Source of the DNA: Monomorium pharaonis
Taxonomy: Eukaryota > Arthropoda > Insecta > Hymenoptera > Formicidae
Reading direction: 5' to 3'
Assembly: GCF_013373865.1 (NCBI RefSeq)
Contig: NC_050469.1
Coordinates: 11,256,740 to 11,320,739, forward strand
Length of the DNA: 64,000 bases
The stretch's first letter is position 1; each line of letters begins with the position of its first letter. The position numbers and the translations under genes were made by a program. The notes beneath the pieces are model-generated. The model saw only the letters and a program-made list of their open reading frames with translations, was not told the origin of the DNA and searched no databases. Of this stretch, positions 38,208 through 51,128 are shown one piece after another.

Positions 38208-39680
38208 CTGAAATACAAAAGGAAAATGTTAGACTTGGATCATTATATGTCGAGAACGCAAAGAGAGGACAAATAAGCTGAAAACCGCGATGTCAATTAT
38301 TAAATCATTTTGCGTTCGAAACATATTTCAAAAGCCTATTTTTACTCATCTGAAGTGTACATCACGTCTTAATTATTAGTACGCTCATTTTCGCACGACC
38401 TCAATTATCGCGATTATCTCGATGAATATTTAAAACGATTTTTCTCTATAACGACGTTTTGTCTGCGAGACATTATTCCGCGGGCTTGACTCGCCTCGTC
38501 CCAACTCACTGTGCCATTGCCCTCCATTACAAACCCTCCGTCCCCTCCTATTGTCAGACTTTTATTTCGTTCATAAATGTGTCATCCGAGCCGACTACTA
38601 GCAGTAATCGGCGTCTGTAATGGTCTCTCTGCAACGTAAAACGCGTTTCAGACGCCGTGACGCCTATGCACATCGATCGCCTCATTCCGGCCGGAAAGTT
38701 CGCGAATAAACGTGGTAAAAATTTGACCAGCAACAGCCAGTCATCGGAATTCTCGGCACGTTTTCGCGTCTGAACCAAGCAGATTTCAAAAATTCACTTT
38801 CGCCACGTGGGGCCGCCGCGGCGAATTCGCGCTCTGATGTTTCACGATGAGCAATCGATGGTACGCGTACGTTGATTTCGATCCTCGGATAAATTATAAA
38901 GGCGAAACGCAAAAATTTGATGCGAACAGAGAAGCAGAATTTCATCAATACATGATATTACATACATTTTATTCGACCGGTTCCCAATAAATTTCTTGTG
39001 TCAATATACATTTTAAAAATGTAACAATTCACACGTTCACGTACACAAGTTTTTAGAGATTATATAAAAACAAATAATCCGTATTTCCATACTTTCAAAG
39101 TAAATCGAAAGTATAAACGGCATATTTATTGGGAAGGATGAACGGCTTATATTAACAAATGTAAATGTATCTAATTCACATTTTTCAACTTTTTCCATGT
39201 TCGAGAGTTAACGTTTTAACGTGCGGGATATCGTCGAGCGAGCTAAAAATTTTCGAATTTATAGAAGACTATGTCAACCGCGGATCGTTAACGTATTTCC
39301 TTTCGGAATAGTGTGTGCGATATGAGCAGGAATATTTCTTTCGATCGATCCTTTACCTCGATCCGCGCCCGTTCCTTACCTAAAATCCCCAGTAATGAGC
39401 CGTTGTATCGGCTTTTTGTCGAGAAAAGGGGTATAACGATGGAGGGAGCAATTAATCCTTTTTATCCGAGAACTCTACTCTTACCCTCCCCCCGCCTCCC
39501 TTTTGTTCTCCTGCAGCGCTATCACATACGGAAAGAACGAGAGAGCATTTCGATGTGTTACGTTAACGGTTGCCGGCACTTTTCATGAACTGCGCTGTGA
39601 AATTTATTTCCACGGTGCTTCTTTCTGTTTCATCCGTTTGCCCTTCTTTCACTATCCCTTTCGTTGCGCTCACGCTCGCG

Positions 39681-39702
39681 TTTTTTTTTTTTTTTTTTTT
39701 TT
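39681..39702. repeat. Poly-T run of 22
   Basis: 22 consecutive T, followed by AACGGACTGCAG. It resembles a splice-acceptor context or a reverse-strand poly-A tail, but nothing recognisable follows on either strand. Confidence 0.9.
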
Positions 39703-42127
39703 AACGGACTGCAGAAGGCCAAAGTGATGGATAAGAACGAGGATAGGGGGGTGCGCAAAAGAGTGACGATAAGAAGAGAAAGAGAGGAGGAAGGCGAGAC
39801 GTACGGACAGCATCCAGGAGAAAACGTGGAAATCCGTTTTGGCGGAAAAAGCCAGAAAGCTTTTAACGTGATTCCGCCGCGCCAGTCGGTTGTTTTATTC
39901 GGAATTCCGCACGATGAATAATGTCGGCGAGTCGGACGAGCCACGATCGTCGTAGGAAATTATTGACGCATCGATCTCACCGGAGCTGGTCCGGTGTGCT
40001 CGCACGAATCACTTTCAAAATGCAGAACATTGTCCGTTATCCTGTTTATCTCCGCTGGCTCGCAGACGTGGCAATTTTCATCTGCGAGGTGCAAATAGTT
40101 GCGCTCTTATGACCGAGCCGCGGCAAAGCAACGAGAATCTCGTAAAAGCATCATTATCGACGTCATTCGGCCATTAGTTTCCTTTACAAAGGGTCACATT
40201 ACCACAAAAAAAGATCGTCTAAAAGTTAGCTTGGCTTTTGTGCAGTCACACATATTTAATGTTTGGTACAATCACTAAAAAAATATTATATATATTTTTT
40301 ATAATAATAGATAAAATAAATAAAATAATAACAAGAGAAATAAAAGAATAAAGCTTCAGACTGAGAGAGGTTTTTGGAGTAACCAAATCTGAAATACCGA
40401 GACGAAGTGTTTTTAGCTTGGAAACATTTTTCGGGAAAATTAAAAACACTAGCACTTCATTATTGCAGTTGTTTTTTCCGTATTTTTTAAAAAAAGGGGG
40501 AAAAATGAAAAAATCTTATTGTTTGCTGAGTTTTATTGTTCTAGAAAATTAAGAATTCTGCCGGGGTACAAAAATTTTGTTGAGTTCTGCAAATTTCACG
40601 AGTACAAGCAATGTTTGCGAGCGGAAAAAAGGTAGAACTGACACCGGCGTTGTCTAGAGAGTGTGTCTGCAATGCGGTGTTCCGGCCGGCGCCGCTGCAG
40701 ACCTGGATGTCATCGCTGGTTACGATGACACAACGGCGATACGTCAATATTGTATATTTATTCTATGCCATTCTGGTTTTCTTCGACAGTAAACATCGGT
40801 AGACGTTAGCTGCTTTAAAAATTTTAGTTGAGTTTGACATCACTTCAGTGATTTTTTATTAAAAATCGTTAAATTCTACAAGGTTTTTTTTTAAAGATGT
40901 AGGCAAAAAAAGATTATTCTCCTGAACATATTGAAGGACAATGTAACTCAAATCTTAAATAGCACTGTATTAATGATAAACCAGCAGAGGACGGAATGCA
41001 CTTGATTTAAAATAATTATGGAACGGCACTCTGGGAAATTAGATTTCTCAAAATACGGTTATAACCCACTTTGAGGTTCACGATTAAGTGAAGAAGAATC
41101 TTTCGGAGAATGCGTTGCAGTTTGGTAAATATAACATACGGACTGCTTAAGATATTTTGGTTGTAAACTAACTTCCATTGGTGAAACTCGCTGGTGGAAC
41201 TTTTCGCGAAAGGAGGAAAATCAGAATAATAAGCGAGAACATAGTATACATATTTCGTTAAAGGATACGTCAATTATTGGATGCCGTCGAGGACGAGTAA
41301 TGAGTTCTATAAGGAGCTAAATTAAAATGAGAATTGAAAATGACCGTTTCTAATTCGCATACTCTTGCATCATCTGGAATTGCGATCTCTCGCAAATTGG
41401 CATCGCGAAGGGTAGGGGAGCGGTGATAGCCCGATAGCCCGATAGGCGATCTCTCATTCCGCAATGCGGGCTTTCGCCGTGCCCTATATAGGCACGGCAC
41501 TGGCCCAGTCTCTGTACCACTCTAATTTGGCACTTTTATACTCCCCTGGGAGGGTTGATCGTCGGCAGGATAAATCTCGCCCAGAGACCAGGCTTTTATA
41601 TACGGTCACGTCCACAAAGGACGTCCTTTCCATAATTCCATCGGTGCCGGCGGTGATTACAGACGCAGCGAAATATGTAAATTGAGCGTAAAAGCGAGCG
41701 ATAGCCGCGAATGCGAAATGAATGCGACGATGAAAATGTTAATATCCATTGTACGTCATTCTTAAATGCGACGCCAAAAATGCGAACATAGTAACAGATA
41801 ATAGTAAATAAATAAATAACGAGATAATCAGCTAAATCATCACCGTAGATATACTATATGTATACCTTACAATGTAAATTTTGGCACTATTAGTAATTAT
41901 CATTTCGACAATCCGAAAATTATTATTTTTTCTGTTTTTTTTAATATAATCACTAAGGTAATAAATTTCAATGGAATTGTACAATTCAAGACATCCTCAA
42001 GTTCTTTTTTAGTTACATAAACATATTACGTTCAGCTATGTAAACGAATGTGTACATATGTATATTGGAAGGAAACAGAGAAAAGGAAAGAAAATCAGAC
42101 CAACACGACAAAGAACGAACGAGCGAA

Positions 42128-42128
<1 letters not shown>

Positions 42129-42164
<36 letters not shown>
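42129..42164. repeat. (GA)n microsatellite
   Basis: GA dinucleotides with one AAA interruption, inside a purine-rich strand of about 100 bases. Confidence 0.93.
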
Positions 42165-42953
42165 AAAGGGAAAGGAGGAGAGTATAGGGCTAGAGAGTAA
42201 CAGGCTCACTATTCCCAATTCCCATCCAATCCAAAATCAATCTTAGTTCGTACTCTTAGACGAACTGGGAGCGAGATTCTAAAGGGATCGGTGAGAAGAG
42301 AGGATAAGGGGGTGAACGGAAGGCGGAGGGGGTGGACCGATCACTTTTAAGCAGCGTTGTGCAAGTCTGCATTATTCAAACTCTATCGTCGAACTAGGCA
42401 ACCTCGCGAGCACCCTCCAAGGAGCACCCTTCTGTCTTTCCCCAGCGTCAACCCTTCGTTCCACCTTCTCTGTCGGCGTTTCATCCATTATTGTCTCGGT
42501 GATCCACGGAACGTTTCGCCTTTGCGTCCCGATTTTTTTCGACCGCAACAGTGCCGTCTTCTTCCAGCAGCTGCTTCGATCTCTCGGAATCGAACACCTC
42601 TAAACACGCTTATTCATTCTATCTTTATTCAAACTTTAATTTCAAGCTGGGAACTTACGTCATGTATTTCTTTCGCTAATCTAATTAATGCAATTTTATG
42701 CAAAGTAGCTCATCTATATAGTTTACGTTTAAAGAAAATGGTTCGAATGAAAATAATTTTATTAAATAACTCGTAAAATATTTACAAATACTACAAAATC
42801 ATTTCAAAGTAATCTATATTGTAAACAAGCTATTCAAAACATACAATATTCAATATAATGGAAATACAAATATGTGCTTGCAGAAAATATGTTGAAATAA
42901 AAAAAATTATTTTGCTTAAAGCTTCTTTATCGAGAAACATGAAAAATAGTGCT

Positions 42954-42986
42954 TGTGTGTGTGCGCGCGCGTGCGTGCGTGTACAC
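42954..42986. repeat. (TG)n/(CG)n microsatellite
   Basis: TGTGTGTG, GCGCGCGC, then GTGCGTGCGTGT: an alternating purine-pyrimidine tract that could adopt Z-DNA. Confidence 0.85.
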
Positions 42987-45484
42987 ATACACAAATAAAT
43001 AATGATAAAATAAAATAAAAATAAAGATATAAAATGTTAAAATAAAAAATAAAAGTAATTTATATTATTAAAATCTAATAAATATTTTAATTCTTCTCCG
43101 ATAATAGATTTCTTATTAATTTCTTACATCCTGACAGCTATTGAACATTTTCTTAATGCAAACTTCTTCAATTGTTTCTTTGACTCGTTCATTTGCCTTT
43201 CTAGTTATTTCCCGATGGCATTCGATTTATGCCGCTGCTGAAGTTAATATCTACTGTCAATCCTCGTAGAATTCCCAGTAAAAGGGATTGCTTTTCCCTT
43301 AAGAACTCAACGAAATATTCGGATTTCGGTTTAGCGCACTTGATTTTCTCAAGGATACACCCGCCGATGTCGATGTCGATCACCTTTCATTGAGCACCAT
43401 CTCGCGCATCTGCAGTTTTCTCGGCGCGCATCTCTACAGCTACGCTTTGCTGACGGAGCCTCTTGATTTTCTCAATTTCGGAAGCTACGTAAACATCCCT
43501 GGAAACAACCGTAAACAGCCCTTAAACTCCCGGCTGCGTCGTGCAGCTCCACCGTTTTCTGCCCTCGTAATCCTCGCGCGTATACCTGCGAAGTGCGACC
43601 CAGTCTCTTAATTTCCCTCACTCTGAGCGCAACGCAAACAAGGCCGCGCGTATAAACTTGCTCATACGCGTGTATGCAAGAGCATCGCATAATGAATGCC
43701 TCGGCGCCTTTCGTGCCCATCATTTTGCGCGAGGTGTTGGAGTGCATCGAGCTCGTTGCGACGGCGATGACGATGTATGACGATCGCCCGTGACGTTGCT
43801 ACGCTAGAACAAGACCGTTTAAGCACGTACTTCCCTCATTCGACGTATCTTTCAGATGAAGACGGTTTAGCTGTCCAAGTTTGACTTACTGTAGTATAAA
43901 TTAGGATGTTTCATACGCGCGACCTTTTCGCTTGGAATTTTTACCTGCGATATACTATTATGTTTCGCAAAAGAATATGCAAAAATAGAATCTGGTATAA
44001 ACAAGTTTTCTATTATAAAACGATACAAATAGTTGTATGCGCGTATTAAAAAGTGTGCATTAAAAAATATAGCAGTCATAGTTCACGATATTTGAAGTCC
44101 GCAAAATATTAAAATAACTGATTAAGAGAAGAATTATCTGTATTTATTTATTCAATGGATAGATGCAACAGTATAAGTGAAAAGATTTGCAAAATGAGAT
44201 GCCGTCAGTGACGTGACAGCGGGTTAAATCGCAGATTTACTTATCGTTACATTATGTCGTATGCGCGACAGCGCCGTTCTTCAAACGTGGAATACGGGTC
44301 TCGAGATAAACCGATTCGCGTGCGTACATCATCCAAAAGCTATTTTCAAAGCGAAATGTTTATGGCGGCAAATTATGATATACAGAGCTGCCATCGGATT
44401 CCATCGTTTATACGTTAACGCCGAAGGGTCTCCACGTCGCGGCCAAAAGAGACGGGGGAGGGGGAGGATGATATTAAAAGAGCTACGTAATAGGCTTAGA
44501 AAGACTGATGTCTTAAGTGGGATAAGAAGCAACCCGTCGAAATAAATCTCGGAGGAATTCTACTTCGGGCAAAAGTGCCATATCTCGAAATGAGATGTTT
44601 CGCGGTATCAGCATAATAATATACTATGGCGGCGTTAATGAATCTCTACTTGCACAATAAACGTGCAACGTGAGATAGTAACTTGCCCTTTCAAAGAATA
44701 GCATAGATACTTTAAAAGAGATTTATTCACGGCGAGAATCTATCTGCGTTTTGCAACGGCGAGAAAACGAGAAAACTGACACACAACTATATAAGAAGTA
44801 ACGCCTACGGCAACAATGATAAATGTAACGGATCGGCTTTATTCATAAATAAGTAATAAGAATAAAAATTTCTTGGCAAATACGTTTGTACATAATAATG
44901 CATCTCTTCGCAATAATTATGTATTACAAAGATTCAGTCCTATTTATATTTTCACAAGTCTAGCAGTAATTTTTTATTAAGCTCTATTAAAATGCCATCA
45001 TATATACTTTATTAATATCAATAATAGTTTATTAATATCAAGAAAAGTTAACTTTACGGTTTCTTTGATAAATAAGTTGTAGTATAAGTACCTCTCAAAT
45101 CTTCAATATTTAAACTCTTCTTTGTAACACACACGAGAAAATTATTAAGCAGTGTGCCTCATTCATGTACGCCCTATCATGTGTTCTAATTCAATAAAGT
45201 CAGTAAATTACACGCGAGTAACCGTAAGACGCGCAGAAAGTTGGAATTTCCATCAAATCCTAATATTTTCGACTAACTGCTGCGTTCGCTGATAATATTG
45301 TCGGCTTCTTCTTTCTCGTGGGCAACAAGGGACAATTGGAGAACGCAGACTAGATGATCGGACTTTTAAGTAGATTCCTCACTTCTCGCCTGCATTATTC
45401 AATCGTCTCCCCATCGCCTCCGGCGGTGCTTTCGTCCCCGTCACAGCCCCGAGATTCCATTCTCGCGTGCAGGTGTCAATTTGT

Positions 45485-45511
45485 CCTCTCTTTCTCTCTC
45501 TCTCTCTCTTT
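45485..45511. repeat. (TC)n microsatellite
   Basis: Interrupted TC tract in a C/T-rich stretch (about 45350-45760). The pyrimidine bias explains the long plus-strand open frame there. Confidence 0.9.
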
Positions 45512-46147
45512 CGCTCCCTCTCCTACGGCTCCTTCCCCCTTTCGCCCTCCCTTACCACAACCGGATCCCCAAAACGTTTCTCCCGAATGCCGAGGGGGCG
45601 AAACATTAGACTCCCAAATTATCGAAAGCAGCAAACGGGGAGAGACTGTTTCTCTCCGTCGAGCACATCAATCGTCCTCTCTCTCCGTCCGTCTTTGTCA
45701 CCCTTCCTTCGAAATCCAAACCCCCTACCTGCCAAACTCTCCCTACCTCATTGTTAATGGAAGCCCCCAGAACCACTTCAACCGACTCTTAGATACGCAT
45801 CTTAGAGAGGTACCTTCGCGGCGCGTCACCGAGCATTCCCAATAATCGTCTTCCCTCGTTGTTTTCCGAAAGATTTCGATTGAGATTGGCACTCACTTAA
45901 TATCACGTCGGTGCTAGATGCGATTATCCCTGTTGCTTGTCCATTTCGAGAGCACAACAGCTAAGAAAGTTCAGCGAATTGTTGATATATTATAGATTAA
46001 TTTTGCTTCTTATTATATATCACGTTAATATTATATTGATAATTTTATTTAAAAACTTGCATATTCAATAGAATGTCCTTTCTCTATAAAATATAAGTTT
46101 TTTAATTAAAATTTCTCTTAAAATATTTTCCTTATAACATTTTAATT

Positions 46148-46169
46148 TCTCTCTCTCTCTCTCTCTCTC
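46148..46169. repeat. (TC)n microsatellite
   Basis: About 11 TC units. Confidence 0.93.
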
Positions 46170-48782
46170 CCTTCCATCTCTCTATATTAGTTAATTTAGA
46201 CACGGTATACATAGAGTAACGTGTAGTCTATAATTAATATCTCTCGGTTTATGTATATATTGAGTAAGAGCACAGTCACAAAGTTTAATGATTTTGGCGA
46301 CGACTCATGCACACAGTTCTGTTTGAAATAGTCTTACGCAAACCGCAAGTACTTTCGTAAAACCAATAATATGCGAATATAAATGACACGCGAGAGCGTA
46401 TTCATTCAAATTTATCGATGTACAACCGCTCGAGTGCTTTCGCGTACCGTCGTACACCCACAACAGAAGTGAGAATTCTCTCCTGAACATTAACGTCTCA
46501 ACAGATTTACTGTCTTAGCATTCCGAAATTTATGGTCGGGGTCGTAATTACATTAAATTAAGCGCAAGTTGGCGACAGAAAAAAAGATTCAAGAGCCTCG
46601 ATAACTCACGTCGCGGAATTCGGGGACCTCGGGATTTTCGTCTTGCGGCTGGATAAAAGATACTCGACAATCACCCGCGCGAATAATTAATTAATCTGTG
46701 CGGTTAAGGGAGTATCGTTGTTAATCGTGATACCCATTACGCGCAATTACGGCGGTATTAGACGGCGGGCGCCACCAGAGTGATGGCCCCTGATGCAGAG
46801 AAAATCGTCGATGCGGCCGTTCGACAATCGATAGAATCAGCATGTAACGGCTATCGAGTGTCTAGCGTGCCGCGTTCCGACCTTCGCGAAATCACCTTCC
46901 GCCGACGCGCCGTGCGTAAAATACAAATTTTTATTCGCCGTAACAGAGCGTTACGAAACGCGGGTGGCTCGTTCGAGTGTACGTTAAATACAGAATTATT
47001 CCCCGGCGAATCGCTTTATGGGGCGATAAAACCGAAAGGGGGACCGTTACGCTTGCGAATCGGAGCCTCTAATATCCACCGATAGCGCGGAAGGGGCGAA
47101 GAAAATTACTCTATATATTTATGATTATTCGCGGCCACCCGCGTTTCCGTTCCACCTGTGATTTCAGCTTGGATTTCATTAAACTTGTCGTCCGATAATC
47201 TGCCGAGATTAAAGAATTAAAAGTGTTACGCGGGAGAAGAATTGTAAAAATCAGCGTAGCCGCGAAAATAACTCCGTCTGGAATTGAATTCACATCCGTC
47301 TCTTCGCCCGTAATTGCTAAGATACGCTTTGATATATTCCATAATTTTAATTTAATCGCTTCCTTCTTCAACTTCTTTATGGACTTTATAATTCTTGTAA
47401 ACTTCGTCCATTACATTCGCATTATACCTACGTCGCTCGTATACGTTACTCTAATTAGGTCGTAATTAGTAACGTTAATGTGATTATTTAATTATTAGCG
47501 TTTGCACAATCGATAACCATTTATTTGTGCAATGTGATTATATATGGCTTGATCTATATGTAAATTCTTTTGTTATAGCTGATATATAATATATTACTAC
47601 CTTTGCACAGAAACTTTTAAAAACAAACCATTGAAATAAATACGGTAAAATCTGTGAGCGCGGTGCAAAAGAGTTAACATTCCAGGTTTGAATAATTTTT
47701 TAATAATGGATATTCCACACGTACGCACAAAGTTATTATTAAGAGTAAACTACAGAATTTTTTAAAATTGCTGCAGTCCACGAATCCCAAACCTAATCAA
47801 GCATATATGTATTCGTATATGTCGTGTCGCTGTGCTATGTGTCATGGGAAACTCATATTACACCTCGAAATTAGTAGTACTTTAATAGCTAATATCCGTG
47901 ATATCCGGCGGACACGGCGTCAAAGCTCTGCACGAAATGCAATCACCATTTCGATACATTTTCGCCGTCGTTACTGTGGCTGTTAAAATGGCTAAGCGAG
48001 TTTTGCGATGGGCTCATAATAAATATCAAAACGTCTATCACGTTAGGTAAAAGCGAAGAATTTAATTTCCCGAAAATTCATTAGTGTGATCAAAACGAAA
48101 CGTATAAATAAATTTTTCTATTCCCGTATGTACTAGATTCATCGTCCGTTCGAGTATGGAGAAATCATCTCGACAAGATTATCGACAAAAAGGAAAGTAC
48201 ACGATGTAACAGATATTTATTCTCAAGGATTTAATTATAAACTATTATAAAATAAGAATTTAATTATAAACTAAAATAAAAGGGAATTGTTGATACTTCA
48301 CAAGTTAGTGGATATTAAGTCAATTAGGTAAAATGTATTTATAATTTTTATAAATATATATATATTTATTTAGTTTTTAACTTATTGTTAGTAAAAATAT
48401 CTAACTTGTATTTTTAATAAGCTATCGTAAATCAATTTCCTCGTACTATAGTAATTTTTAGAGATGTTATATATTCAAAGTTCCCGATATACATCCTTTC
48501 AATGCTATTCATAAAGATCCTTATCTAAATACAACCTTGTATCCAATACGTATATTTGATACTTGAGCGATTAAATATCATTTTCGCGTGCCGACGTAAT
48601 TTTTACATCAGGCAAAACGGCATTCGTTTGAAACGATGAAGTAAAGGAAAAAGAAAAACAGCAGAATGGCTAATTTAACTTGTCCATGCTCGCGGATTCT
48701 CATTCGCAGATGTGAAGGGAAAAAACGGATTCCACTTGGAGTTAATTTGTGAACGAAGCTCACGATAAATCGATATGAAATC

Positions 48783-48807
48783 CGCGGCGGCGGCGGCGGC
48801 GGCGGCA
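48783..48807. repeat. (CGG)n microsatellite
   Basis: About eight CGG/GGC trinucleotides. The minus strand reads as a proline run in a short open frame that I do not consider a gene. Confidence 0.93.
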
Positions 48808-49637
48808 GCGGGAGGGGTGCTGCGTCGGGCCCGGAAATCGCGTCCGGAGCCATCGCCGGCGGCAGCACGGAGGTTATTACACGTCAGTCACACCTCCCTC
48901 AAAATTGCAAAAGTTTTATAAGACACAACGATCCTCGCGCGATTACGTCCCGCGCGACTTATGGCTGGGGCTTTGTTGTTGCGCGAGTCGACTCGTAAGC
49001 GGCTATATTGCAACGTGCGAAACAAAGTACTCCGATTTCTAACCCCACGGTACGAACGACCGAGGGATACCCCGCTCGTGATTATCCAGTTGACTAAGAA
49101 ATTGCGGGGTGACTAGAAACGGCGGAAATTTAATTTTTCGTAAGATTGTTCTGATAAATAATTGCTTAAGGGAGTAGACAGAAAGTAGATCGCCATTCGT
49201 CTTTCATTATTCTTGTTCGCGGTCACGTATGTTTTTATGCTGCTATACGATAGAATTAACGTGTTTCTAATAACGATTCTTCTAATCTCAAAAATATATA
49301 ATGTATATATTGATTTTACGTTTACTGTGCATTCGAAAAATTGGGGCACGCGCTGAGTAAAGCCTGTGTAGTATAAGATGAACTATTAAATAACATTTCC
49401 CATAAGTTAATAACTGCAAATTGGCCGGGTGCATTCACGTTCTATTGTAACGGAAGAGAGTTGTAATTTTATTTGAAGCTCGGAAAGAGTTGCTTTAGGG
49501 AGTTGCCCCTGTATTAAAATGTACATTCAGTATATTTTCTATAAAAACTGTTTTTATGCTACGTCATTTCATGTTACAAGCTAAAAAAATGTATCGTATA
49601 ATTTAATAGAAACTGGATAAAGTTTTTCTTTTCTCCA

Positions 49638-49671
49638 CCCCCCCCCCCGTCTCTCTCTCTCTCTCTCTCTC
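49638..49671. repeat. C-run and (TC)n microsatellite
   Basis: A run of 11 C, then GT and about 10 TC units. Confidence 0.93.
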
Positions 49672-51095
49672 TTTTTCTCTTCCAGAATTTGAACGAATAA
49701 TTCTATTAAACAAGTTTCGACCATTTTGTTAATTTTAATAAAATATGTGCGTAAACGAAACGGAACTCATTGCATGGCCGCCGAGTAATAAATAACGTAA
49801 TCCACATTAAAACATTTGTATGAATATTACAATGGCCGTAAATGCGGGGATGTACCTGTCTACATATAGGGACAGAATCCTATGTAAAGCACAACGCTTT
49901 TGTTTGTCTAGTGTCGCAATCAGTTCTGCACGAGAACAGATAATGGTATCGGTCTTCGATTAACGGATATTGACTAGATTGCAAAACGGGAAATATTTAT
50001 TTAGACCTTAGACGGGACTCGCTTCCTGGTAAATACAAGGAAAATGGATATCGCAGATCAACGTTGCCGGCGAGTGGCGTTAAATTAACAAATGCGCATC
50101 CAATTGATACGAGTATCTGGAGCGGAATTTCAATTATTCTGTACACGACTACCATATATGATTCATGAAATTATTAGATTGCGGGGCTATAGCAATAGTC
50201 GCCGCTGCGGCGTCGAAATATCATTAACCGGTTGGATGTCATTGATGAAAATTTTCAGACTAATCACGAGATATATCTTTGCAAGTCTCGTTGCCAGTTT
50301 CACCTGTTTAGACAAATTGTAAACATAACGTGGTTTACGAATCTATTATGAATTTCCAAAGATCACAGATATTTGCACAAAAATCTAATTCGAAGGAAAA
50401 AATACCAATATTTTGCGAAAATGTTTTATAAAGTTTATAAAACGTGGAACATTTTAAAGTAAACGTTAAAGAAAACAATTTACAATTTTTGCAAAGCAAA
50501 CTTGACAAGTATTTTCTTTCCAACTATATACTTTCTTTTGCGAACTTAGTTTCTCTCGTATCAAATGATCATTTCACTTTTGATTTCTGCCTCATCTAGC
50601 ACGTTATTTAGTCTAAACAACCGTTTTCATATTTCAACCATTTACCTCTTTCAAGGCATACGTAAGTTTTTATACGCATAAATAATATTTTTTAATAAAT
50701 TCTTATTTACACATTTCAATTTTTAATTTATTTAGATACTTGGATATTTATGTTTTTATACTCTTTCAAAGATAATGGTTTGACGTTTTTTTCCCTTCCT
50801 TTTTTTGCATTTGAAAGAGAAAATCTTTTTCGTTTTTTTTATTGATCTTTTGATACAACCATTCTTCTACGGCATCTCTATTTGTTATCTTTATTTTGAT
50901 GAACGTCACTTCTTCCGAATCTGACTCTATTTTGTGTGTTTCATTCAATTATAATTTTTTACCTCGCTTTATTATTTATTTATGAATCTTCAGTCTTTAT
51001 TAATTTCATATTTATACAATTCTTGACATTTTACATTACGTTTTTATATAATTTCTTTATTCAATAATCATTTTTTATTTTTGTATTATAAGCGA

Positions 51096-51128
51096 CTGAG
51101 GATAACTTTGTAAATTTGAAACGTTTCG
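51096..51128 (+). ncRNA. Hammerhead-like retroelement tail motif
   Basis: CTGAGGA, a weak AACTT/AAATTT-type hairpin and GAAACGTTTCGG follow a T-rich stretch. It aligns with the motif at 58041-58071 with small changes, indicating that both are ends of related elements. No coding part is recognised upstream; the 60-codon minus frame at 50766-50948 has no known match. Confidence 0.4.

Noticed and set aside
39703..39921. Frame after the poly-T run and CTGCAG, starting KAKVMDKNEDRG
   Set aside because: It looks like an acceptor followed by an exon, but the peptide is purine-driven (R/E-rich), with no known domain and no clear donor.
41478..41502. GTGCCCTATATAGGCAC near-palindrome with a TATATA, a possible core promoter
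   Set aside because: Spacing to the nearest initiator-like CAGTC is too short and no coding sequence follows.
45354..45845. 163-codon plus-strand frame
   Set aside because: Pyrimidine-rich microsatellite context keeps the frame open; S/L/P-rich low complexity only.
48608..48868. Proline-run frame on the minus strand
   Set aside because: Produced by the CGG microsatellite at 48783-48807.
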